DNA of 33,432 bases from Isoptericola halalbus. Its GTDB lineage: Bacteria; Actinomycetota; Actinomycetes; Actinomycetales; Cellulomonadaceae. Shown piece after piece: positions 26,201-32,470 of this stretch. Made by a program: the position numbers and the translations under genes. The notes under the pieces are model-generated. The model did no database searches, was not told the DNA's origin, and saw only the letters and a program-made list of their open reading frames with translations. How positions within the stretch are numbered: position 1 is the first letter of the stretch; each line of letters begins with the position of its first letter. The stretch is from assembly GCA_009663185.1 (NCBI GenBank), contig VJZX01000002.1:145587-179018 (forward strand). The letters are read 5' to 3'.

Positions 26201-26466
26201 TGTCTCTCGCGCACGACGGGTCCGGTGACGTGGTGGTCCGTCTGTACGAGGCGCACGGCTGTCGGGCGGACGCTCGCGTGATCGTCGACGTGCCCGGCGG
26301 GCGGCTGTCACGCACCGATCTGATCGGACGGCCCACCTCGACGGACGGGAGCGTGGCGTGCCGTCTCTTCACGGAGGACGACCGCCCCGGTGCCCAGCTG
26401 ACCATGCGGCCGTTCGGCCTGCTCACCCTTCGGGTGGCACGCGGCGCGCAGGATGGTGCGCCGTGA
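23266..26466 (+). CDS. GH38 alpha-mannosidase
   Basis: A 1066-residue retaining, metal-dependent enzyme. An N-terminal sandwich (1-290) precedes the catalytic domain, which opens with VIAVGHAHIDSAWLWPYRET: His306 and Asp308 are expected zinc ligands. The nucleophile is Asp418 in VWLPDSFGYSGALPQI; GGMWVEADTMLPGGESMARQ and the helical domain with GVSTTQQRTKAGNRHCE and LRHQFHDVLPGSS (His630, likely zinc ligand) agree with the family. The C-terminal half is beta-rich. No signal peptide. ATG 23266 overlaps the GH3 stop (ATGA) and has GGAGGAGG upstream. It would remove alpha-1,2/1,3/1,6 mannose residues from imported glycans and closes the operon. Confidence 0.93.
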   Translation: MSLEPDDVTLGRMRRFVDERLTPALDAAAVPLNVELWQAPGSWTRGEPPSFTHVAALSAREFVAAPPGTSWGPPWSTAWLKLRGEVPLAWADAGAAGPGASTARASAGASTHDWVDVVVDLGFTGDTPGFQAEGTARTSTGRVIKGIQPFNHHVPLAALLADDPAAADWRAGRAPFPVDLWVEAAANPVLDPDFTFTPTPLGSPATLPAEALYRLGAVELRRRDAETWALWHDLRVLRDQLECLGGTNLRRGRVLRAFSRLLDVMAIESPDAVRSSAPQGRAAVAAVLAEEAGIAAHRVIAVGHAHIDSAWLWPYRETRRKVVRTYANALSLLSEYPEVTFATSSAQHLAWVEEADPDLFGQIRDAVQSGRFLLVGGMWVEADTMLPGGESMARQFVEGITWFVEHLGVTCEEVWLPDSFGYSGALPQIVRHAGARWFLTQKLSWNDTNRMPHHSFTWEGIDGSRVLVHFPPVDNYNSDLSPRQLAHAERNVASSDATSARLSMAPAGWGDGGGGPTREHAETARRLRDLAESPRVAWGTPAEFFTETQRLMADAAAGEPTPVWVGEMPLELHRGVSTTQQRTKAGNRHCEQLLREAELWCATATVRTGAPYPLAELRELWQTVLRHQFHDVLPGSSIAWVYDDVARDHHRVAARCEDVISRALAALVPAGEGHVLANAGPLPVDGVPALGSGRAPEDAPHVPPVTPVREGATWVLEDAATRLVVDAGGHVVALVDRASGRDAVGPAGPANAVELHRDLPNRWDAWDVDAHHARVVRGVPDADVRAEGHAVVVTRSFGSSRLTQRLTLAGGAVRVETEVDWHEREQLLILAFPLDLRADDVAAETQFGHVRRPTHTNTSWQTARFVHATHRWLHVAEGGVGIAVANRTTHGYGISRHVREDGGTTTRLEIHLLRGPRYPDPGADVGRHTFTHLLRPGATLGDAVADGYALALPLRRVAGRGEVAPLVRVSGQGVLAESVSLAHDGSGDVVVRLYEAHGCRADARVIVDVPGGRLSRTDLIGRPTSTDGSVACRLFTEDDRPGAQLTMRPFGLLTLRVARGAQDGAP

Positions 26467-26850
26467 CGGTCGCGGTTGGCGTGGCCTGGGCGGTACGAGA
26501 TCCACGGGGTCGTCGTCCACCGAACGGACCCGCTCACCGCGCGGCCTGCGGTCGCCTTGGGCTGCCTTATCCGTCTCGGCAACGACGTCGACGCAGCGGC
26601 GTAGGGCGCGACGTGGCATATCTGTCGACCCGCGCGACGTCGCCGACGTACGCCCCTTCACAGGCCGTGGCGCTTCTGGTTGAACGGCTAGTCCATCGTG
26701 GGAGTCCCACTAGAGGCCCCAGTCGCTCGTGTACCGGTGAAGTCGCTGGGCCCGGTACGCGAAGTGATGCAACGCATCGTCCGGCTCGCCGGGGCCATTC
26801 AACCCCAGTTGCTCCAGCCCCGGCGGCGGGACGGACGTGGGCCCGCCCCG
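26467..26850. other. Gene-free stretch after the GH38 gene
   Basis: No convincing frame on either strand; GC-rich with several short hairpins (for example GTGGGAGTCCCAC near 26700) but no clear terminator. It separates the operon from the convergent PHP gene. Confidence 0.5.
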
Positions 26851-27849
26851 TCATGCTCGACGTGTCCACTCGAGCAGGTTGCCCACGGGCCAGGTGGTGA
26901 CGATCCGCTCCGCAGGCACGCCTAGGTGCTCGGCCCGCTCGGCGCCGTGGTCGAGGAAGCCGAGCTGTCCGGGTGCGTGCGCGTCGCTGTCGATCGCGAA
27001 CAGGCACCCCGCATCAAGCGCGACGCGGACCAGCTCGTCGGGCGGGTCCTGGCGCTCCGGGCGCGAGTTGATCTCGACGGCGACGCCGTGTTCGGCGCAG
27101 GCGCCGAACACCCGCTCGGCGTCGAACTGCGACGGTGGCCGCAGCCCGCGGGAGCCCTCGACGAGCCGCCCGGTCACGTGCCCGAGGACGTCGACGTGCC
27201 GGTTCGCGACCGCGGCCAGCATCCGCCGCGTCATCCGCCCGGCATCCGCCCGCAGATCCGAGTGCACGCTCGCCACGACGACGTCGAGCCGGTCGAGCAG
27301 CTCGTCCGTCTGGTCGAGGCTGCCGTCCTCGAGGATGTCGACCTCGATCCCCGAGAGCAGCCAGGTGCTGCGGCCGGCGAGCGACGCGACGACGTCGAGC
27401 TGCTCGCGCAGGCGTTCGGCGCTGAGCCCGCGGGCCACGGTGAGGCGCGGCGAGTGGTCGGTGAGCGCGACGTACTCGTGCCCGAGGTGCTCGGCGGCCG
27501 CCAGCATCGTCGCGATCGACGTCGTCCCGTCCGACCAGTCGCTGTGACAGTGCAGGTCACCACGCAGGAGCCCGCGCAGCGCACTCGTACCCGTGCCGGC
27601 GGCGTCGGCCCGACGACGCAGCTCGGCGAGATAGTCGGGTACGCGACCCTCGAGCGCCTGGCGGATGACGGCGAAGGTGGACGGTCCGATGCCCCTGGTG
27701 CGCTGCAGCCGCACAGGGTCGCGCAGCTGGTCCTGGGTCAAGCCGGCGACGACGTCGGCTGCGGTGCGGAAGGCCTTTGACTTGTAGCGGCTGGAACGCT
27801 CGCGCTCGAGCAGGAAGGCGATCTCGGTGAGGGCCTCGAGCGGATCCAT
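26851..27849 (-). CDS. PHP-domain metal-dependent phosphoesterase with PolX-like N-terminus
   Basis: A 332-residue cytoplasmic protein. Residues ~1-80 form a helical/helix-hairpin-helix region (LLERERSSRYKSKAFRTAAD, LQRTRGIGPSTFAVIRQAL) as in PolX DNA polymerases; the PHP domain follows with GDLHCHSDWSDG, ALTDHS, GIEVDILEDG, LGHVTGR, EINSRPERQDPP and AIDSDAHAPGQLGF, supplying the metal ligands. There is no polymerase domain. Such proteins may act as phosphatases or nucleases in DNA repair, but the substrate is not established. ATG 27849-27847 is chosen over an upstream in-frame codon since homology begins with MDPLEALTEIAFLLERE; no ribosome binding site is seen. It is unrelated in role to the glycan locus. 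Confidence 0.88.
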   Translation of the reverse strand: MDPLEALTEIAFLLERERSSRYKSKAFRTAADVVAGLTQDQLRDPVRLQRTRGIGPSTFAVIRQALEGRVPDYLAELRRRADAAGTGTSALRGLLRGDLHCHSDWSDGTTSIATMLAAAEHLGHEYVALTDHSPRLTVARGLSAERLREQLDVVASLAGRSTWLLSGIEVDILEDGSLDQTDELLDRLDVVVASVHSDLRADAGRMTRRMLAAVANRHVDVLGHVTGRLVEGSRGLRPPSQFDAERVFGACAEHGVAVEINSRPERQDPPDELVRVALDAGCLFAIDSDAHAPGQLGFLDHGAERAEHLGVPAERIVTTWPVGNLLEWTRRA

Positions 27850-28189
27850 GGTGGCCCAGTCTGGCCTAGACCCCCGGCAACGCACGACGTCGGGAGAGGG
27901 GCATCCAGTTTGTCAGCGGCTCTGCACTGCCGACGCCGCTGCCTCGCTCGGTGCGACCACGAGATTGATCGTGTTCGTCCGGCGTCGCGCTCCCGGCGAG
28001 TCACTTTGCGGCCCAATAACCTGTCACCGGCTACTTCACGCCAGCACAGGCAACCGAGATGCTCGGGCTGTCCGACGACCAGCACCTCCTCGCCGTGGGT
28101 GACCGCCGTCGCGAGGCGTCTCGCCTCGACACGACCACCATGACTGCCGACGCCAAGACAGGCACGGCGACGGCCGAGGGGGCACTCCG
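27850..28189. other. Degraded stretch between the PHP gene and a small ORF
   Basis: No intact gene. A plus-strand segment from about 28027 reads GYFTPAQATEMLGLSDDQHL and LAVGDRRREASRLDTTTMTA without a start codon and looks like the end of a protein whose head is missing. I do not know the family. Confidence 0.35.
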
Positions 28190-28399
28190 ATGTCCGACGC
28201 TTTTGACGTGCGCGTGATCGAGGAGCTCGCCGACGATCTCGGCGACCTTGCCGCACGCCGGCTCGCCAAGCAGTTCAGCGACGCACTCGAGCGGCGGCTC
28301 CAGGTCCTCGCTTCTGCCGCCGCCGACGGCAGTGTGCGGGCCACCCCGCCACCACTCGGCAAGGCGTCGATCCACCGGCGGCCATGCCCCGTCCGCTAA
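28190..28399 (+). CDS. Small ORF with Hpt-like helical segment, probably truncated
   Basis: A 69-codon frame starting at ATG 28190 with GAGGGGG about 7 nt upstream. The first 45 residues (MSDAFDVRVIEELADDLGDL, ARRLAKQFSDALERRLQVLA) have a helix pattern like the beginning of histidine-phosphotransfer (Hpt) domains, but the phosphorylated His region is not reached. The last 20 residues are basic and Pro-rich and look like out-of-frame read-through, suggesting a 3' truncation or frameshift. Function not assigned. Confidence 0.35.
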   Translation: MSDAFDVRVIEELADDLGDLAARRLAKQFSDALERRLQVLASAAADGSVRATPPPLGKASIHRRPCPVR

Positions 28400-28706
28400 G
28401 GATTGAGCCGGGTCAGCACACCCTGACCCTCGTGGCGACGGGCCGGGGAACGACTCCGCCTCCACGCGGCTCTGGGAATTGTCGAGGAGGCTGGCCGAGG
28501 CGGCGCTGCGCGGATCCGAGGTCGCCGACGTTGTCCAGGTAGGAGAGCTTCGTGGACCAAGAGCATGTTGGCGCAGGAGTGACGGCATGACGCGCGCCGC
28601 CACCGCGACGCCGTGCGGACCGCCGTGCGGGATGCCGCGTAACCGGCGCGGGCGTACCGTAGACCCTGAGGCGCCGAGGATCACCAGAGCATCACGGAGG
28701 TCGAAG
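28400..28706. other. Non-coding stretch upstream of the small membrane protein
   Basis: No supported gene. TACCGT near 28655 fits a TANNNT -10 box for the gene at 28707, but I see no matching -35. Confidence 0.35.
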
Positions 28707-29141
28707 ATGACGGCAGCAGCGCTAGCGCCGAGCACGGAGCGCTCGTCGTCGCTCGGGCCCGGGCTGCGTGCGCTCGTCGAGAACGCGGTCGGCTACTCGA
28801 CAGCACGAGCCACCCAGGCGGTCGAGCGCCTGTCCGGCAGGGTCGAGCACACGGTGAGGGACGTCGGCGCGAAGGCCGAGCACGAGGTCGAGGACGTCGC
28901 CGAGGAAAACGCCGTCGCCACGGGCGCCGTGACCGGGGGCGTCAATGCGGCGCTCCAGGACAGGAACGTCGTGTGGGGTGCACTGGAGGAGATGTGGTCG
29001 GGCACGCGGACCCGCACCAAGACGCTGATCGTCGCCGCGATAGTGGTCTCCTACCTGCTGGGTCCGGTGGTCCTCGTGCTGCTGCTCCTGGCGCTGCTCA
29101 TCACCATGATCGTGCGGGCGGTCCGCCGCGCCAGGAGCTGA
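28707..29141 (+). CDS. Small membrane protein with long helical head
   Basis: A 144-residue protein. Residues ~15-75 form charged amphipathic helices (STARATQAVERLSGRVEHTV, DVGAKAEHEVEDVAEENAVA); one or two transmembrane helices follow near the C-terminus (TLIVAAIVVSYLLGPVVLVL, LLLALLITMIV) with a basic tail VRAVRRARS. ATG 28707 has GGAGG at 28696-28700, 6 nt upstream. I do not recognise the family. Its position before the Asp23/AmaP cluster hints at an envelope role, but an IS remnant lies between them, so joint function is only a guess. Confidence 0.65.
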   Translation: MTAAALAPSTERSSSLGPGLRALVENAVGYSTARATQAVERLSGRVEHTVRDVGAKAEHEVEDVAEENAVATGAVTGGVNAALQDRNVVWGALEEMWSGTRTRTKTLIVAAIVVSYLLGPVVLVLLLLALLITMIVRAVRRARS

Positions 29142-29372
29142 AGCCGCGTCTCCCTGTGTGCGAACCACCACCATGACCGCCACCAACCCACCGGTGTGGT
29201 CGGATCACCGTTCAGAAGCCTGACGGCCCTCGGAGTGGCGTTTGCGTAGGTCGGCGCGCGCAGTGGCGCGCCGGGTGCTCGAGCATCAGCTGCTGACGTG
29301 GCCCCCGCAGGCCCGACGCCGCCATGACGACGGCGAATGCAAATCCTGTGGCCGCGATCGGCGTCGTAATCG

Positions 29373-29697
29373 GGCTCATCGCAGATGAGGGTGGAGCCGC
29401 GGTGGCGGGACCGGTCGGCGCGTCGGTGTCCGGGTAAGGGTCGAGGCCTTCCGATGATGAAGGTTCCTACACGCCTCATCTGGAAGACCTCGACGTGCCT
29501 GACGCTACCTTCGCTTGCCCTGACCTGACCACCTTCACGCGCCTGGACGAGCTCGGCCTCGTCGCTGTCGGGCAGCGTCTGGAACCTGATCGTGCCGTGC
29601 CGCCCTCGGCTTCCGGAACCTCACCCACTACATCGCCCGATCCCTCCTCGAAGCCGGCGGCTTCAGGGCGCGGCTACACCCTCATCTGCGATGGGCC
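29373..29697 (+). mobile_element. ISL3-family element, internally deleted (MITE-like)
   Basis: Imperfect terminal inverted repeats of 29 bp (29373-29401 and 29669-29697, two mismatches; core CATCGCAGATGAGGGTG and its complement) bound a 325-bp element. Inside are the head and tail of an ISL3 transposase with most of the gene removed. No 8-bp target duplication is evident. It could move only if an ISL3 transposase acts in trans. Confidence 0.65.
29495..29689 (+). pseudogene. ISL3-family transposase, head and tail only
   Basis: From GTG 29495 the product begins VPDATFACPDLTTFTRLDEL, GLVAVGQRLEPDRAV, the start of actinobacterial ISL3 transposases. At about 29600 it passes, out of frame, to GFRNLTHYIARSLLEAGGFR, their C-terminal end. 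The zinc-finger and DDE domains are gone. A deletion of roughly 1.1 kb is inferred from the usual family length. Confidence 0.65.
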
Positions 29698-29845
29698 TTC
29701 AAACCCACAGAGGATCGTCAGGCCGCATACCCGGGTGCGAGCGAGCCGGGCGGTCCTGAGACTGGAGGTGTAGGACGTGCCGGGGTCGCGAGTGCGGCGC
29801 ACCGCGGTCGTGGACGGACACGCCATAGACCGAAAGGGGCACGAC

Positions 29846-30337
29846 ATGACTGAGCAGACGCAGCGCACCGGCACCACGCCTACCTCGCAGGTACCGGGTG
29901 AGCGATCCGCGGAAGGGACCGGGCGGCGGTCCGCGCTGAGCGGAATCTCGGGGACGACAACGATCGCGGACGTGGTGGTCAGCAAGATCGCCGGCGTCGC
30001 GGCGCGGGAGGTCGCGGGTGTGCACGCGGTCGGCGGCGGCGCTGCCCGCGCGTTCGGCGCCCTCAGGGAGCGTATCCCGGGCGGTTCGACGAACTATTCG
30101 CAGGGCGTCAACGTCGAGGTCGGGCAGACCGAGGCTGCCATCGACGTCGAGCTCGTCGCCGAGTACGGCGTCGCGATCGCCGACGTGGCGGAGTCCGTGC
30201 GGCGCAACATCGCGACGTCGATTGAGCGCATGACGGGCCTCCAGGTCATCGAGGTCAACGTGACCGTCAGCGACGTCTGGCTGCCCGAGGACGACGAGAC
30301 GTCGTCCGACGAGCAACAGCCGCCACGGGTCCAGTGA
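29846..30337 (+). CDS. Asp23/Gls24-family envelope stress protein (first copy)
   Basis: A 163-residue protein with the Asp23 core: GTTTIADVVVSKIAGVAARE, VAGVHAVGGGAARAFG, VNVEVGQTEAAIDVELVAEY and SIERMTGLQVIEVNVTVSDV. The first ~35 residues are disordered and polar. In Gram-positive bacteria Asp23 forms a layer at the inner face of the membrane, held by AmaP, which is encoded at the end of this operon. ATG 29846 has AAAGGGG about 6 nt upstream. The stop overlaps the next GTG (GTGA). It is the first gene of a six-gene run. Confidence 0.9.
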   Translation: MTEQTQRTGTTPTSQVPGERSAEGTGRRSALSGISGTTTIADVVVSKIAGVAAREVAGVHAVGGGAARAFGALRERIPGGSTNYSQGVNVEVGQTEAAIDVELVAEYGVAIADVAESVRRNIATSIERMTGLQVIEVNVTVSDVWLPEDDETSSDEQQPPRVQ

Positions 30338-30711
30338 CTCCCGACGTCTCGCCCGGCGGCACCCCGACGTCGCCTGTGCCGATCGAGCGGCTCGTGCACG
30401 ACGCCGTGCAGGGGGAGTCCGGCGTCGCGCGGCTCACCAGTGGGCGGATGTCGGAGTACGCGACCTATCTGCCGGGGGAGCGGATCCCGGGCGTGCGGGT
30501 TGCCGCCGACGGCCTGCACGTGCACGTCGTGCTGCAGGCGACCGGCGACCTTCGCGTCGTCGCCGACCGCGTGCGCGAGACCACCCGGCAGGCGCTCCTC
30601 GCGGGCGGCACAGTGCCGGTCCCGCCGGTGCACGTCCACGTCGATGACGTCGAGTTCGGCCCGGTTGTAGCGGCGGGGAGCTCTGAATCCACTCGGAAGG
30701 AACGGACATGA
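30334..30711 (+). CDS. Asp23/Gls24-like companion protein (second copy)
   Basis: A 125-residue soluble protein. RIPGVRVAADGLHVHVVLQA and VADRVRETTRQALL with VHVHVDDVEFG keep the alternating beta-alpha pattern of Asp23/Gls24, though shorter than the first copy. GTG 30334 lies inside the previous stop; its own stop overlaps the next ATG (ATGA). The last residues (SSESTRKERT) include the Shine-Dalgarno of the next gene, GGAAGGA. Confidence 0.75.
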   Translation: MTPDVSPGGTPTSPVPIERLVHDAVQGESGVARLTSGRMSEYATYLPGERIPGVRVAADGLHVHVVLQATGDLRVVADRVRETTRQALLAGGTVPVPPVHVHVDDVEFGPVVAAGSSESTRKERT

Positions 30712-30887
30712 ACTACCTCAGCGTCGGGTTGCTGGCAGGTCTGCTGCTGGCGATCGCCACCACCACCGGCGGATTCCTCGGGTTCCTGCTCGGGCTCGTG
30801 CTCGGCGGAATCGGTCTCGCCATCGGCGCCATGATCGAGGGACGGGTCGACCTGGGCACATACGCCGGTGGCCGTCGTCGTGGATGA
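30708..30887 (+). CDS. DUF2273-like small membrane protein
   Basis: A 59-residue protein, too short for many gene finders: MNYLSVGLLAGLLLAIATTT, then GGFLGFLLGLVLGGIGLAIG, AMIEGRVDLG and a basic end GGRRRG. Two short glycine-rich membrane helices and its position between Asp23 genes match the small DUF2273 proteins of Asp23/AmaP clusters. GGAAGGA lies 5-7 nt before ATG 30708. Confidence 0.8.
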   Translation: MNYLSVGLLAGLLLAIATTTGGFLGFLLGLVLGGIGLAIGAMIEGRVDLGTYAGGRRRG

Positions 30888-31236
30888 GAGCGGAACCATG
30901 GAGCTGCCCGGACGGGTGGTCTTCGAGGACCGCGTGCTGGTCAAGGTTGCCCGCCAGGCAGCTGCCACGGCCTCGCGCGCAGGCGGGAGCCGCCTCGCAG
31001 GAGACAAGCTCCCAGACGTGGAGGTCGAGCTGGCGGGCCATCGCGCACGCGTGCGCGCGCGGGTCGCCTCGGTGTGGCCGGAACCTGCTGCTGATGTCGC
31101 AGCCCGCGTGCGCGACGCCGTGCGCAGCGACCTCGAGCGGCACGTCGGCGTGAGTGTCGACGACATCGTCGTCACCGTCGCCGCGGTCGTACCGAGAGAG
31201 ACGAACGGCCGTCAGGGCGAGAGGAAGGTGCAATGA
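30880..31236 (+). CDS. Asp23/Gls24-family protein (third copy)
   Basis: About 118 residues: MELPGRVVFEDRVLVKVARQ, then DKLPDVEVELAGHRARVRAR and DVAARVRDAVRSDLERHVGV, DDIVVTVAAVV. This is again the Asp23 pattern. The start is uncertain: GTG 30880 (chosen; CCGGTGG upstream, 8-bp overlap with the previous gene), GTG 30868, or ATG 30898 just before the conserved part. The stop overlaps ATG 31233. Confidence 0.75.
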   Translation: MDESGTMELPGRVVFEDRVLVKVARQAAATASRAGGSRLAGDKLPDVEVELAGHRARVRARVASVWPEPAADVAARVRDAVRSDLERHVGVSVDDIVVTVAAVVPRETNGRQGERKVQ

Positions 31237-31799
31237 CCGAGGTCGGGCAGGCTGAGGGCGCCCACCGAGAGCCAGCCGTCGGAGCCGCGCGCATGCGCCG
31301 GTCCGCGGCGGTCCCTCGCACCGCCGCAATCCTGCTGGCCGCGCTGCTCGTCGGTCTGGGTGTGGTCGCGGGGCAGGAGGCCGTCGCGGCGTCGGGTGCC
31401 GTGCGCGGCCTGGCGCCCGAGGACGGCTGGATGACCGGAGCCGCGACCGGGCTCGAGGGAGCGGCGCTCGGCCCCAGCGCACTGCTGGCCGGCGCGATCG
31501 TCCTCGTGCTCGGGATCGTGCTCCTGTGGGCGGCGTGGCACTCTGGCCCGCGGTACGCCCCCCTGGAGTCGGCGCCCGCCGTCGTGCTGCGCCCGAAGGA
31601 TGTCGCACGCCTCGCCGCGGCCGCGGCCGAGGACGTGGACGGGGTGCTCGGAGCGTCGTCCACGGCCTCCGCGCGTCGGGTCACGGTAAGGCTCGAGTCG
31701 ACGGGCGGCGAGGACGTACTAGGCGAGGCCGAGCAGGTGGTCGGACGACGCCTGCAGCTTCTCGCATCTCCGCCGGCGCTCCGCGTCCGGGACCGCTGA
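31233..31799 (+). CDS. DUF6286-type membrane protein of the Asp23 cluster
   Basis: A 188-residue protein with two transmembrane helices (TAAILLAALLVGLGVVAGQE at ~30-49 and SALLAGAIVLVLGIVLLWAA near 90) and a C-terminal soluble domain (VVLRPKDVARLAAAAAEDVD, GVLGASSTASARRVTVRLES) that again resembles a degenerate Asp23 fold. GAGAGGAAGG precedes ATG 31233. Likely a membrane partner of the Asp23 proteins. Confidence 0.75.
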   Translation: MTEVGQAEGAHREPAVGAARMRRSAAVPRTAAILLAALLVGLGVVAGQEAVAASGAVRGLAPEDGWMTGAATGLEGAALGPSALLAGAIVLVLGIVLLWAAWHSGPRYAPLESAPAVVLRPKDVARLAAAAAEDVDGVLGASSTASARRVTVRLESTGGEDVLGEAEQVVGRRLQLLASPPALRVRDR

Positions 31800-31809
31800 G
31801 GGGGGAATC

Positions 31810-32391
31810 ATGAGGAGACGTCGCAGCGTTGCCGCCCCCGACCGAACGATCCTCACGATCGTAGGGCTCGCACTCGTCATCGCCGGTGCCGCCGCGGTCG
31901 CGGTCGGCGCGGGCCTGCTCCGAAACGTCGCGTCGCCTGATGACCGGCTCGACATGAGTGGCGTCAACGCGGCCGTGTCGGCCAGCTGGTGGCCGATCGC
32001 GGCAGGCGTGGCTGCGCTGCTCCTGGTCCTGCTCGGCCTGTGGTGGATCCGCGCGCACCGGCCGGGGCCGCGGACCAAGGTGCTGGGCCTGCCCGGCTCG
32101 CGAACCGGCGACCGGCTCCGTGTCGATCCCGACGCCGTGGCGGCCGCGGCCGAATCCGTCCTCGAGGAGGAGCCGGAGGTGCGCGCGGCGAGCCTGCGCC
32201 TGCGCGAGGAGGACCGCGCGCTCGTCGTCGTCGGTCGTATCCGGGTGGCTCCCCGCGCCGACGTCGACACGGTGGCGCGACGGGTGGACGAGACACTGCG
32301 CGACGCCGGCCGTGTGCTCGGGCGCGAGCTCGTCGGCCGGATCCATCTCGCTGTCGCGCCGCGGGGTCGTGCCGAGCGACGTGTGAGGTGA
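31810..32391 (+). CDS. amaP: AmaP-like alkaline shock membrane anchor protein
   Basis: A 193-residue protein with two N-terminal transmembrane helices (TILTIVGLALVIAGAAAVAV at ~13-32 and WPIAAGVAALLLVLLGLWWI near 61-80) followed by a soluble domain (LRVDPDAVAAAAESVLEEEP, ALVVVGRIRVAPRADVDTVA) in the cytoplasm. This is the layout of AmaP, which anchors Asp23 to the membrane. GAGGGGG lies 4 nt before ATG 31810, and the gene follows its neighbour by 10 bp. It ends the operon. Confidence 0.8.
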   Translation: MRRRRSVAAPDRTILTIVGLALVIAGAAAVAVGAGLLRNVASPDDRLDMSGVNAAVSASWWPIAAGVAALLLVLLGLWWIRAHRPGPRTKVLGLPGSRTGDRLRVDPDAVAAAAESVLEEEPEVRAASLRLREEDRALVVVGRIRVAPRADVDTVARRVDETLRDAGRVLGRELVGRIHLAVAPRGRAERRVR

Positions 32392-32470
32392 GCACGGGAT
32401 ACGAAGAGGCCCTCCCACTCCCCACCTGGCCAACGCGGTTGTAGTAGGGCGGACGGGCCGGCATCGCGTT

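Noticed and set aside
26851-27780. Plus-strand frame opposite the PHP gene
   Set aside because: The minus-strand product contains all PHP metal-binding motifs; the plus frame is its shadow.
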